Below are positions 26,856 to 40,004 of a stretch of DNA of 64,000 nt, one piece after another. The DNA is from Stratiolaelaps scimitus. Taxonomy: Eukaryota; Arthropoda; Arachnida; Mesostigmata; Laelapidae. The stretch lies in the NCBI GenBank assembly GCA_019614645.1, contig JABWDB010000004.1:7378001-7442000 (forward strand), given 5' to 3'. A program made the position numbers and the translations under genes. How positions within the stretch are numbered: position 1 is the stretch's first letter; every line of letters begins with the position of its first letter. Below the pieces are notes generated by a model. It worked only from the letters and a program-made list of their open reading frames with translations, did no database searches and was not told the origin of the DNA.

Positions 26856-27484
26856 TCTTCGACCCTATTTTTTAAATAATTTCCTTAGTTTGCAACATCC
26901 TATGCAGAAGTTTTTCATATTTTTATCCGCGAACTGGTTTCTTCCCTGTGAATGTCCTCCTTAGCGTAGAATTTCCTCTTTTCGCCAAGCGTACGCATAA
27001 ACATCGTCAGAATTCTTAGAGCCGTTTTCGAAATTCTCGACATACACATGCATGCAAATAAATACATACAAACCTTTAGTACATATATATTATGAAGGTA
27101 GCTTCTGCTTGTGGCAGTTGATGAGAGGCGATAAATCTCTTGGTGGACAATTAGATATGGTGGAGGTCTCATTGAACCACTTTCTAATGCTATGCTAAAC
27201 AGACAGATATACCCTGCAATCCGGACTCGGCAACATAATAGCTCCAGGCTACCAAATACAACAACATCCTCCTCTGAATTCGAAACATGACGACCCTCCC
27301 CCTAAGCACAAACACACTGATAGAAGATCACTGTGAAACTGTGAGCATCGGGAACCCGAACGCTGTCATTTCGCTTTGTGGACGGCCACTCGAGTCGAAT
27401 ATTCTTGCATTAAAACGACGGATATATTGGGCACATAATAAAAAAACTTAATTTCCCATGCTTCATTTGGTGTCACCTGAATAT

Positions 27485-27511
27485 TATATATATATATATA
27501 TATATATATTG
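27485..27511. repeat. (TA)n microsatellite
   Basis: About 13 TA units. Confidence 0.9.
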
Positions 27512-29049
27512 CTTTCTTAGCCCATCGTTTGTGCCGTTGACTTGTATCACAATCGGGCCGAACATAGCTGATAGAAATCTCCTCGAACGGTGTTCAGAAA
27601 TATTCCCTTGAATAGCGTCCTGCCAACGAAACTGTGCGATATTATAATAGTTGCGATTATAGCAGCAACCTTAGTTTGAATTGATGAAAAACGTATTCCA
27701 TCAATTTCTTGTAGTATAGTCTCGCTAGATTCAAGGAGAAATCTTGGTGAAGACTTCGTTTTCTCAAGGCTGGTGGCCGTTCTTCGTGTGACAGGCAACA
27801 GACGGATCGATCGACAACCTCTAGCAACCTGAATATGTTCGCGTTTCCCTAAGATCCTCGTTATCCATTTGAGCCCTGTGTGGAGCGAGCCGGCAGTATA
27901 CAGCAATGGCTCAAGACTGGCAGGCACCTATCTGTCCGGCAAAGTCAACAGCCGAAAAGCGGCAAATATAGCTGAACAACGAGAGCAGAAATAGCAAAAT
28001 CTTCCCTCGAAAGTGGAAATCGGTTTTCGCTTTTTTGCTTCTATCATCGGGTCTATCTGTGGCGTCCTACCGATCCGACCCAAGCCCGCCACCCGCCAAA
28101 CGCTCATTGGCACGAAGACTAATTTGGAAGTTTCATTCGATTCCCCCCTCGGAAGTTCCTTCATCGATTCCTGCTTTCAGCGTCCTTTCAATGCGTTTCC
28201 CGTCTCCCCTCCAACACGCGGTCCCCAGATCGTCTCAGTGCATCTGTTCCGACTGTCGTTAGAGAGTCCGGCGCCTCTTGCCACCTGTGTCTGCCGCTTC
28301 GCTGTTTGCTGTCCGTGCCTCTGAGTTGACTTCACCCGGCGGGGCTGAGCACACCGCGACTTGGCTCGGTCGAGCACGTGAGCAGCGTCCGAGTGGACGA
28401 AGAGAGGCCTTGACAATAGCGTCACGTGCTGTAAGAGCAAGCTGTGGATCATGAGGGAACTATCAGGGTAGGGCAGTGGGTAGCGAGTATATATCGGGTG
28501 ATTAGAGGAGATTGAAGGCCATCAGGACGCCACTGATGAAAAAGGCCTTTGCGACTAATTCTCCCTCTGAATAGAGGCTCTGTGTGCTGGTAGAGGCTAT
28601 ATTCGTTGACATGAGTGAGACGAACGGGAAATGGGGGACATGCATCGTTCTCTGGATATTTACGTGGATAGCTAATTCGCGTTTAATGGTTGAGCCCACA
28701 TGATAAGTGAAATCGGCTATCATCATGCTGCTATCGCCAAAGACCATAGCAAGGATCAGTATTGAGTCAGCGTTCGGCATTCAACATACACGAAAGACTA
28801 GTGATAGCCACAAGTGTCCACCTCTGCCTCACACTCTCTGGTTGAGCAATACATCCGACTGTGCGAGAGCAATCAAACACATACCTATGTTGTCAGGCCA
28901 CGTGGCGGCAGAAACTGATGGAATAGCATGTAACCCAGCCCTTGTTCTTGCACGAGATATCGCAAGCGGTCCTGTCTTGCCGCAATCGTCGATATGAACG
29001 GAGTACTGGGTTTTGAGGTAGCTGAAATCATGAATTACTTTGCTAATAT

Positions 29050-29125
29050 GTTGGCTTGGTGGCTAGGTCCCTGGTTCATAGGAGCAAGGAATCGCTAATT
29101 GTTCGAGCCCCGTGATACGGCGCAT
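29050..29125 (+). mobile_element. tRNA-like sequence, probably a SINE head or tRNA pseudogene
   Basis: A-box-like TGGCTAGGTCCCTGG at 29060-29074 and B-box-like TGTTCGAGCCCC at 29100-29111 have near-tRNA spacing. The arms do not fold cleanly, which rules against an active tRNA gene. No matching body was found elsewhere in the window. Confidence 0.35.
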
Positions 29126-32100
29126 CCATTTGGAATAAAGAGTCTTCTTCACTTGTCTTTACTAATGTCTCCCTCCGATATAAATTTTCACAATATCAAT
29201 CGCATAAACAAAGTTTGAAGTACGTATGTTGCTCTTGTCACTGACAACAAACAAATGCACGTCAATTTGGGGGTATGAATACACCTGCTGGAAGGAACCC
29301 TTCGTTCTAAAGCTCCCGACAGACTGTTGTTGGTGAGCAGACAAGAACAGGCCCAAGCGTCTTCAGCAGCATCTTGCATTCGTGTTCATTGAGTAACAGG
29401 GAAAGGGATAACCCGCACCGACCTTTTGACCGACTCAGTACAGTATTCGCGAGTGTATTCATATACATCGAGGAGATTAAGACATGGCTACACTTCAACT
29501 ATGCCAGGAACTTCAACAAGTTACGCGCCGCCTATTGCTCTGGAGAACTTTCCTTGTGAGGACTCAAAGCTCAGGAGACAGAGAGTAGAGATAGAGAGAG
29601 AGCGACCCAGGCGACTTGAAAGAAACGAATGTATGCATGCGTATGCAAGCTTCAGGCACAGAGGCTTCGAAGGGTCGAGTCAAGTCACGGCCGGGACAGT
29701 TCTTTGTCCAGTAGGCTATTACCATGACTCCGAACTGCTGGAGCGGTGTGCCGGTTTCTCTTAGCCGCCTCCTCGAGGGGGTTTAACTAACTGGTTTCTA
29801 AAAAAAAGCCATTACAGCCGAAACGCGGAAGCGAAGTTTTGCCTTGGAATAAATACAGTGAACGAAATGTATTCAACGCAAGGTAGCTTGCTTGCTAGGT
29901 AGGTGTCTCGGTGTCTTGATGAATAGAATCGATACACTAGGACGTAGTCCAGTTGATAGAGTAGAGATAGACATTCCTGCCCCTTCTCGGCAGGGTATCC
30001 GGGGCTTCACCTACTAGCTAGCAGCTAACCGCTCGGAGCACACAGAGCAGTCTTGAGGTGCTGCTGACGATATCGAAGGATCTTTTTTTTGCTTCTCTTC
30101 TTCCTTTTCTTTTTCGTAGAAGCTCCTTTGTTGAGCATGCAAATATATTGAGGAAAACGCCACCAGGAAAGGCCAAGGAGGGACCATAGGGGAGGTGGCG
30201 ATTCAGGACTTCGGGGCGTTCGAACGCGGGTAGGGGGCATATTGGGGCTCGCCTAGCCCGACGCTTCCGGGAGGCGCTAGCAAGCCCGCCCGACGAGCGA
30301 ACCCAAGGCCTCCGCTCCTGGTTCCCCTCCTGCTGCCTCCCATCCTCTGGTCCTAGATCGAGCGTCCGCCCCGGCTACCGGGAGAAAGAGCCCGATCCGA
30401 TCCAGCATCCCGCCTGTCCCCCGGCACCCGCACACCCCCAAGAGCTCCGAGAGAAGTCGGACAGGAGACGGCACACGGACCACTCCAATTCAGGCAAAAA
30501 AGGACGCGCCTTCACTGAAGAAGAGGCACTAGCAGCAGAAGAAAAGACGGAAAAAGGAAGGGAAAGGGAGAGAGGGCAAAGGACGGGTCCGAAAACGACG
30601 AAGAGAAGAACGGCGGAGGGGATTCCTTCGGGGTCCAGTGGTTCCTCCGGAAGACACACAGCAGCGGTGGGGCAAGCGCAGGAGCAGAGATAGGACAGAG
30701 AAGCCTTCACTCTGGTCACTTTCGTGAAGCATTGGCAGCAGCAGCAACGATGACAGGACCGGTCAGTGGGGGCAGGCGTTCCGGCCAGTAGGTTGTTGTT
30801 GTTGTCGTTGTCGGTTCATTCCTTTGGCCGGGGCGTCCAGCAACGGGGATAACGGGGGCGACGACGCCAAAATCAGCTTTCACTTTGGAACCAGCCAGCA
30901 GCAGCGGTAGCATCATGAGACTTGTCTGCTGCTCAGAATCGAACGCAACGAGGTCGACGACGTCTGCTGGCGGCAGTAGAAGAACTGCTGGCTGAGCAGA
31001 AGGAACGTCCCAGTCCGTTTCGTTTCGTTGTAACCCCCGATTGGGAGAACTGCGAGGCGCCTAATCCGCTTTGACAACGATTTTTTCACATTTCAGAGCA
31101 ATCGGACACGGCGGTTGAACCAGCAGCGGCAGCAGACGACGGGGACAGCTAGGAATTTTTCCGAGCAGAACACGGCTGGGATTTGGAGTTGATCTGAAGG
31201 AAGGAGCAATGCGGGACCGCAAGTGTGTGTGCTCCGAGCAGATGAAAAGTCACAAACTAACAGAGGCCAGAGAGAGCTAACTGGATATCAGCATGTACTT
31301 CTTTACCGTGTCATGAATATATGGTGATGCAATGCAGGACGTCCTCAGGCAGGCAGAACCCTGCGTGGTGCGTTGTGCACATACAGATTTTGAGAAATAA
31401 CACAAATGTAGTAGTAGGATGTTTAACAAATGCGAGCCTTGGAAGACTTGCTTTTGCAGTACAGCAAATGCTATAAAGCGAGAGTCGTCATCAAAGTTAA
31501 CGTACTTCGAATGTCATTATCTATGGCAGCATGTACCTGAAGCAAGCTCACGTATTCTGCAGGCTTGTTTTAAGGAGATGATAGGATTTTTTGCAATATC
31601 AATTATTTATTTTTAGCTCAAAATGTGATTGTTTGTTGATCTCCGATGCATATTTTTTTCGATAATTCAGCCACCAGACGTTCTCTTATGCTAACCGTCA
31701 CCGAACTCAATGTCTGTTCATTGATAATCTCACGCCCGCCGTCATCTCAGTGCAACACGGTTGCGATTCCTACAATTGGTTTAGTTGTCTCCAACTGTAA
31801 GAATTCCCACTGTCTAGTTATTTCTTTGTATGCGCCTATTGGATAGTTCTGTCATCCGTTCCATACATAACCGTCGAGTTCTTTCCTCTCGAATGTCGCT
31901 GTTCTCGATGTCCTTACTGTCAACTCGACATCTTTGGATTGTGCTGAGTGCCTGTTGTTGCCAACGAGGCCGTTAGGTTGCATTCAATTCCATCTTCAAC
32001 GGAAAGCAATGCCTTACCAGACAATGTCAACCTATATGGATTAAACGGTGTAACGAACAGGATAGATTGATGCATTCGATAGCACTCCGCATGCTAGTTA

Positions 32101-32602
32101 CGCGGTTGTATTGAATATCAGTTATATTGATATTGAAAGCCACGTAATCAGAAGCTGGAGGCTACAAACGCTCAGACGCCGACCGTCGCTGGGATAGCTC
32201 CACTCCACCTACTGCATAAGCAACGATATCTTAATGAATAAAAATTAATAATAAGTGCATGGTCACTTCATTAACAGTGAATTCAGTTAGCTTAGTAAAC
32301 CTGAAGCGCAGAACAAAAGCTATGAGAGTAGACGCTTGCTGATGGCGCTTGCCGAAGGCGGAGTCGCCACTCAGTATTGCGTTGTGTCGTAATTGTTATC
32401 TGTGAATCGTCACAGTAATAAGTATTGGATACGGACCATTATACGTGCATAGATAGTCCGTAGTGGATATACTGTTGGTGTTGCCAGTATAATAGAACGT
32501 CAGGCACGTATTTATATTCAAGCTACTCGAATTCCCCCTCGGGTTAAATGGACGGCGACAAGAAGCACGTACGATTTTCACCGAAAGTTACTAGATAAAA
32601 CC

Positions 32603-32790
32603 AAAGGTAAATGGTAAATGGTAAATGTTTATTGGTTTATTAAAGGAGCTGCAATTTTACAATGCTTAAGCTCTCTTATATGTCACACAGCGGGGCTCGA
32701 ACCTGCTGTGGAGGAAACATAAACAAAGGCGGCCGCCAATACTGGGAGGAAAAATGATCGAGAGTCTATGCCAGACTACCATAGGCAGAA
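32603..32790 (-). mobile_element. tRNA-derived SINE-like element, family 1, copy A
   Basis: On the minus strand a tRNA-like T-arm with B box GGTTCGAGCCCC (around 32706-32692) is followed by a body containing CTTAAGCATT and TTTAATAAACCAATAAA. It ends in a tandem (ACCATTT)n tail at about 32627-32604. Head, body and short tandem tail are the anatomy of a tRNA-derived SINE. The body matches 45524-45562. The 5' limit and A box are not clear. Confidence 0.6.
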
Positions 32791-32924
32791 CGGGGAACTA
32801 TATTAGATTTAACAAACCGGAACGTCAAGTTATGTTAACACACTAAACCTTCTGAAAGGAATGCATGCTTCTTTACGCGTTATGCGCTTTGACCGGTCCG
32901 GTTCGACTGGAGTCCTCTGTGGTC

Positions 32925-33100
32925 AAGCCCGGTGGCATAGTACATTCGGAGGAGACACGTAGGTGCACGGGTTCGATTCGCCGCCGTTGCACATTTGCAT
33001 TTAAGGCATCCGCCTTATGAAGCAATGCCGAAAGCAGTTCCGTGTTCGTAGTAAATGTTGACTATGAATCAGCCCAGAAAATTTACTGGAATCCTATATG
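32925..33100 (+). mobile_element. tRNA-derived SINE-like element, family 2, copy A
   Basis: An A-box-like stretch (32933-32949, TGGCATAGTACATTCGG) and a B box (32969-32980, GGGTTCGATTCG) have tRNA-like spacing. The T stem does not pair, so this is not a functional tRNA. The downstream body, 33009-33083, recurs on the opposite strand at 26734-26798, which shows that it is a dispersed element. Confidence 0.55.
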
Positions 33101-33795
33101 AATTGAGTGACATGCATTTGATATGCACAGTGTTTTTTTTTTTTTAGGAAACGGTAATTCAAGCAGAGCATTATTCCATAAACATAACTATGAACGTATT
33201 TGCAAACAAAATATTGTATGCAAGCGTCGCGAACGTTTCGCTTGTGTCGTTGTTGATCGGGACGGGCTTTCATTCAGTTGCCTCAGTGAGAGATGCTAAC
33301 GACTGGACGGCGACTTGCTTGACACACTTCGTTCCTCGTAAGATAAGGCCGTCATCGTCTGTTGAGGCCCCCATCTAAGTTCTGACGCTCTTCAACCGGA
33401 TTGCAACAGGCCGTGTCCTCAGATGATGAGCCGGCCCCGGTGGCGCGCACAGCGGCCTACTGGCCGTAGGCCCAATCGAATTAGACGAGGAACATTATTA
33501 TTGTGCGGCACTGGCAGATGCGGGCATCTAGGCCACATTTCCCCTCATTGGTCTCAATGACATTTTGTCTGCACGGAACAAGCATTCAAACATCTGCCAC
33601 CAGTCTGAAAGTTTCCCGGACGTGTATCAACGGAAATAAATAGGCCCAGCCGTTTTCTCCATTGAGATGTGACAGGCAAAGATTGATTGATTCTCCGGGC
33701 AAGAACCTACACACTCTTGTGAGTACCAGGCTCACAAGTGGAGGTGAAATCAGATGGTGTTCATTTCAATAGCTCAGGTCGATATTATCGCGCGT

Positions 33796-33806
33796 CCAAT
33801 GCTATA

Positions 33807-33851
<45 letters not shown>

Positions 33852-33875
33852 GTATATACATATATATAGCATTGG
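33796..33875. repeat. 80-bp inverted repeat around a (TA)n array
   Basis: CCAATGCTATATATATGTATATA at the left end is matched by its reverse complement at the right end, with the sequence between almost entirely TA/TG alternation. It would form a long hairpin with CCAATGC/GCATTGG at the base. Confidence 0.9.
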
Positions 33876-34370
33876 TGTTGGGCAGAAAGGCCACAATCTT
33901 CCATTTTGGTCTCATGTTAACGAACGAGCGAAAGCACAAATCCCCATCAGTCTCGTGCAAATCCTTAATGTAACGTTGAAAATAGGGCGGACATTGAAAC
34001 GTCGTCATGTCAGATCATTTTTAATACGGGGTACACGACACTGTGTGCTCACGAACCATATCACACACACACACATCTGAACATTGGCTCCGATTTAGCG
34101 GCTGCGCACAACCCGGACTAACAATCCTTATTTTCCGTCTCCCGGTGGCACTACACACCACACCCTACCCAAATTCTAGCCTACTACTTGTCTTCTCTTA
34201 ATCTAAATTATAGTTTGGGTTGAGACGCACCCGGCTAAAGTTATCCTGTTATTATATTGATATCATATCGAAATGACCAAGTTGTGGACCTCTTGTCCTG
34301 TTGTCGGTTGTCTCATTCATGTTGCCACAATGCACTTAATTATATATATATTTTTTTTATTTATTGACGA

Positions 34371-34399
34371 GGAAAGGCGGAATACCTAACCCGCTTTCC
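34371..34399. repeat. Stem-loop GGAAAGGCGG/CCGCTTTCC
   Basis: The arms pair with one bulged G around a loop of about ten bases, just after a T-run and TA stretch. Confidence 0.6.
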
Positions 34400-35319
34400 C
34401 CACACCTCCCAGAGGAATGAATTCACAACGCATTTGTTTTCTCTCCTTCGCTCTCTAGCAGCAACGTTTCTGATGGATAAAGACGAAGAACAAACTGACA
34501 AGAGTCGGAATACCCCCAGTGAATAACGCCCTTCACTAGAGGGAGAGGTGGGGAGGCGCAGCCCAACCTGAAAGATTAGTCAGAAACTATTGTAGACGCG
34601 ACCTACGAAAATAGAACGCCTGAAATAGGAAGAACTCTTTACACAGCCTAGCCACATGCAATGGTGTACCAGATTCATTTTCCCGTAGTTCCTAGTCTGT
34701 ACTTCGCTTAACAAGTGCTGTATGTTTCTTCAATAGAGGAACGTGCCTGCACGTTTTCCAAGAAACAATCGCTTGGTTTACAATTACTTGAAGATCAATT
34801 GTGATCGTAAAGTCGCAAATGAGCAAATACTGGTATAGTAAATAGTGATATTCAATAAAGTTGAACCGAATTTCCAATTTGGGTAACCACGTGCAACCGA
34901 ATTGTTAATGCGAAGTTTTTTTTAGATATCTTAAGGGGCAACGGAATTTCCATTTCGGGCACGCTTAGAGACTGGCGAAGTGGAACCTCCCTATTTTAAA
35001 TATTTTATTAAGGATATATGGAAGAGGCCGTTCTTAGGGGTAAGCTGCAAGTTTTGCGGCATCAGTGAGATGAACATAGTTTTCGTAACCACAGTAGGAC
35101 TTTCATAACAGTTCTGTCATCTATGAAATATGTAGCTTCTTGGGTATACGTTTAAAAACAACGTTTATCGCACAGCATATAATAGAAATCCGATCTAGAA
35201 CGTAACCAGCATATTCCACGTATCACTCGTGTCACCATTTGCGTTATCTGTCCCCAGATCTGGTCATGTGCTGCAAGAGAAAAACCAAATGAATTTAAAT
35301 AAAAAACGAGCTCAGCACC

Positions 35320-35357
35320 AATGAACAATGGTATTAATTAATGAATAATTGTTCATT
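35320..35357. repeat. Stem-loop with 10-bp arms
   Basis: AATGAACAAT at 35320-35329 and its exact reverse complement at 35348-35357 are separated by 18 bases. Confidence 0.75.
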
Positions 35358-37742
35358 TACATAAACAAGTGAATTGAGATTGGACGATAGAACGAACAAA
35401 ATTCGATTTCGTCATCCTTTGATATAATTAAATGAACTCTCCATGATTTAAGTGTGTGTATGAATATTGTAGGTCGAGTAAATCGAGTCCATTAGAGTGT
35501 AACACCGTTCATTTAGTGCCTTCGTAACTGCCTCATTATTGTTAATAGCAGGGTGGGTATGCTCCCATGGGGAGTGCAATAACCCTAAGCGGTTATACGT
35601 TTTAGGATAGCTTTGCACTTTTTGCAGAGATAATCGAGTGACGCGTTGACGTCATGTCACGACAGATAACGAGTCGGTAGCCGACGATTTGTTTCAATCG
35701 GCTTTACTTTAAGTCTCAACAAGTGTTTACTCGTGTTATCGATTAATGGCAGCTTAAGAATAAGAGGTACAACGGGGAGCACACAACAGCGCTTCTGATA
35801 AATGTACCGGGTGAATGGGTGCATTCTCGACAGCCTGACAAGGCCAGTCGGGCAGCAGCATTCACCTTGTGGTTGCATCATATCACCAGCGAGGTCCCCA
35901 GCGGTCGGAATCTAAGTTAAGCTGAAGTGACAGCCACCTATCCTGATGACTCCGTTTCGACATAAGCTTGTGTTATTGCACTCATGAATCGATAGCACTA
36001 TTAATGTCTCTCCCGCACCAGCTTATACTGAATTAAATTGGTCCTCTCTTCAGCATGTACACATGTACATCTGCACTCATCACAGTATGTTACAGCTTCG
36101 ATAGCGGGTTCACGCTTGTGACTGCATTAGTTAACCGACCAAACGGGTGGTTTGTCATGGTAGGGTCACTTACCAGCTCAAGCAACCGACAACCGCTCTT
36201 CAAGGTATCCAGTACTTGGTCACTCGTCACGATAGGATTGTCACTGGCTGCGCGCTCAAAGCGCTAACACTAGTGCTCTCGTCCTCCGAGTAGCAACTCA
36301 ATAGGCGTTTCTTTGTTCGCGAGAACGTCGTGACAGCGAAAGCAGTACGCAACAACAATATGTGATATTCCAGCGTACGAAAGCAGGTCGCACTGTATTC
36401 CTTTGCTGAGCACTACAACACCTCACGACACGCTGTTACGCACTGCTGTTCATGTTGTAAGGTCCACTAGCAGAGAACCACGGATTCATTGGACAAGAAT
36501 ACTAATGACAAACACGTATTTTTTTCTCGTTTCCGCGTGCCTGAGCGAGCACGTCGTCACCTATAACAAATGTCTCGTTGTTGTAGGGAGCGGGTCCAGC
36601 TAAGCTAGAAAGAGGGGACTCAAATACCTGTCAAGTTCAAGTCGAAGGATTTACAGAATGGAAAACATAACGAGCGGCACAACCGAAGTAATCCACGGTA
36701 TAGAAACCGAGTATATAAACTAGAGGTCGTCGAGCAGTGTTTTAGGTAGGCTTCATCATATCGGCTTGTTGTCACACTGGCTGCGCGTAAAATCACTAAT
36801 AAGGACGAACAATGATTCCGTTCTTCTCGTCAACGGCGAACACTGCCGCTACGTTTGTCGAGCGTAGCCTGAAACCAGCTTGTCGTTAATTTGGTGTTAC
36901 TTTCTCACTCGGCCTGGCTGAGTACGAATCGTTTCAGGAACACATCGCATTCCATCGGGAATATCCGCGACACTAAACCCTCGGCCTAAACTGTCTGGGA
37001 GGCCGCCGCATCGGTCCCGCCATCACAAGCAACACGTGGCCCGCGCCGTGAGAGAGGGAAATGTGAGGAGATCTGATGGGAGAAGGTCCTGCCCAGGGGA
37101 AGGGAATGTGTCGAACGATGAACAGGCCCTGGAAGACAGGGGGCAAATTCCCAATATGCCAAGAAGAGGTCGCGCTCTAGTATCGCCGACACCCGAACCA
37201 CTGAGCGCCGCCTCTTACCCAACCGTACGTATTTGGCTGGCTGTCAATGAGCTACCATCACGCCAGATGGGAGTCGCAAGCCGAATGAACGGGAGCCACC
37301 GGAGCGAGGTGAACGGGAGTGAAACGATAAAAATTCGACTTCGCAGTGGCAGCGGTGGCAGCACCGGATAAATTAAGCTGCTAAAACCTTTCCAGCGCCA
37401 CTGCCGCCACCTCAATCGAATGCTGCGAACGAGCAGGCGAGCACGCAACGCCTGTGACCTGGACTTTTTCCCATTGCGCTAGGTAATGGGAATTCAGTCG
37501 AGGACAGGCCCTGAATTCGAAGCAAATATGCGGCGGTTTTATTCAGCTATTCTGATTTACGAAACGGTATTAAGTTACTTATCACAACAAGTGGTAAGTA
37601 TGGTGACAATGCGAAAATTAGATGGTGTTCGGGTGTATCATTTCTTTCGTCTGCATAGAGAGGACTAGAAAAGGGGAAAGAGAGGTTCAGATTTGGTATC
37701 TCCTTTCGCGTAATTAGCCTTTAGTCAAACGTAATTTTGGAC

Positions 37743-37810
37743 TAGTCTAACGCAGTGTCGCGCAGAAAGATTTAGAAAGATTTAGTCTAACCTAGTGTCG
37801 CGCAGAAAGA
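37743..37810 (+). repeat. 40-bp-period tandem duplication
   Basis: TAGTCTAACNNAGTGTCGCG followed by CAGAAAGA occurs at 37743-37770 and 37783-37810 with 26 of 28 bases identical. AGAAAGATTT is also doubled between them. Confidence 0.9.
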
Positions 37811-39947
37811 GCACGAGCAGACTTCTACAAAGTTAAAGTTTATGCAGATTGGTACAAATTCTCAACTTTCCAAACTGCCAATCTGCCAAATTTGTTCCTG
37901 CTGAGCCAGGCGGACTCGTGGGGGCCAGGGCGGAGCGCCATAAATTGATTAAATTGCTAATGCCGAGTGAACGTAACATAGACCTTGGTAGCCTTTTCGA
38001 AGATCTTAATTAAACTAGGCATTTATTTAAATTAGCGTAGACCCTTCCCGGGACGCTTTACTTCTAGGTCAGAGTACAGTTCTCGAGGATAGTCTGGTAT
38101 AAAACACCAGACCTACAATTAGTTGAGAGCTACACTCTACAGGTTCCTAAGGGATATTAGTGGTATAACGTCAATCCTCATCACAATCCGTTGTAGCGAG
38201 TTTGCATCCGGGGATCTCTGGAAAGTAGACTTTTTTAAGGATGGGCAGTTCCTGCCCCTTATGCAGTATCTAAAATGACCCTAACTCAAATGCGATTCAT
38301 GTGAAACGGTGTCGCCATCTTCGCCTATGAATCGTACGTTAATATGACGGCTTTCCTAGATATACATGATTAATGAAGTAAATACCTATGTGCAATCTTC
38401 AGTTCGGCTTCACCAGAATGAGTGAACGTCCATGCTGCCTCTCAGCGTGCAGCAAGAGGACAGTCCAGTCAATATTGCGTCTATCTTAATGCCTGATACT
38501 GACCCGGTGAGAATGCAAAACACATGATAATCATGATGCACTAAATAAATCAATTAGATCATAATAATCATAATAGTAATGATAATAATATATGTATTAA
38601 ATGATTAGCGATGGCAGCGTTCCTTGAAATCGTCTTAAGTTTTGTATTAAGTAACTCAATAAGTTGTCGTATAAAACGCATACATTGATTCTTACCAAGT
38701 CCACTCATATTTATATCCTAGAATGCCGTAGACGTCTCTACGGGAGAGGTTCGCTTATTTTGTTATTGGAGTACACTAAGTCAACACAAAAACCAATCAA
38801 TTGGTCAGTGTTCGCGCGCTCGATGTGTGGCACGCCCCCCGGTAAAAAGAGCCTTACCAAAAGGGTGGATGGATAAAGTCCACGGCCCGTGCGCAGGTGG
38901 AAGGCCTTCTTAAGGCCGAGGTACCGAGAGGAATCTCGCTTGACACTGAAAAGAACAATGGAATACAAACGACAGTCAGTGGAGAGAAGGACACGGTCAC
39001 TAGCATCGGGTTGAGCACGGACAGAGTCGGCTCTAAGACTCTTCGCGTTGTCTTGTTCGCTAGGATGAAACCGGGCGGCTGTGAACAGGGGATGCTGGCT
39101 GCAGCCGCATAGGGATGAACGAGTCGCATAAACCTTTTTTTTGTTCTCGACATCATCCCCTTCCATAATACTTGTCCTGCTGGATAGCTGGTTTCTTTGC
39201 TAGCCATTCAACTACCAGACACGAGTGATCCGCGTGCGTTTCTGCGCCCCCTCGCTCGGCTGCTGGCAACCGAGATTTGATTAGAAAGTTGGGGGAGGGC
39301 TGGCGTATGTACACGGCGAAAACAAGACGGGAAAATTGAAGGGATAAATAGCATGAATAGAGCGAGCTAAGCTGTCTGTCAGCGGTTCGCAGTCACCATT
39401 CGATGCTGTGTCAAAAGAGGCTTGACTGAAAGACACACCTATGTTGTACACAGCCTCCTTTGAATATCTGTTTAGGCGAGGGTGCCAAACTCACACACAT
39501 ACACGCACGTCCACTCACAGGGTCTTGTTGGGACTTAGCCTGAAGGGGACTTAGGTTGCATGGTAATGCTAGCGGTAATAGAATTCCGTTTGGAGAACGT
39601 AGACTGTTTTAACAATGGAGCGGTGTCGACATTCTGCAAAGGTAGAATTGGAATCGAAATACGGAAAAATAACTGTATAGTTCCATTCAATTAGAATCGT
39701 GTTTATCGAGGTTAAGGTTCGCATATATATATGTATATATATAGATATCGGTTTTATTCACATCAAAATGCATAGCAGTCTATCTAATACATGAGAGTCG
39801 CGTTGGTCAAGACAAATAGCACGACCTTTGTAAAACGTGGTTATAATTGAAAATATAATATATATACATATTTCTTATGTCACCTGTCGTGCCAGCTGGT
39901 TAATTGACCCTGATTGTCTACATTCTCCTGCGTGATACTTGGGATAT

Positions 39948-39951
<4 letters not shown>

Positions 39952-40001
<50 letters not shown>
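39952..40001. repeat. (TA)25 microsatellite
   Basis: This is the longest uninterrupted TA array in the window, in AT-rich non-coding sequence. Confidence 0.95.

Positions 40002-40004
<3 letters not shown>

Larger units (their letters stand above)
20777..31300. other. Non-coding sequence with GC-rich islands
   Basis: GC-rich islands lie at 22800-23720, 27930-28460 and 30020-31290. The last is rich in purine-only tracts and CAG/GTT runs and looks like a 5' UTR or promoter region. No complete coding exon was recognised. Confidence 0.45.

Noticed and set aside
32925..32990. Functional tRNA gene
   Set aside because: The A- and B-box-like sequences are present, but the T stem does not pair and the downstream body is shared with another locus, so it is a SINE-like repeat.
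33190..33378. 62-codon ORF with mildly hydrophobic start and a GTAAGA inside
   Set aside because: The hydrophobic stretch is weak, the frame ends shortly after, and no downstream acceptor in phase was identified.
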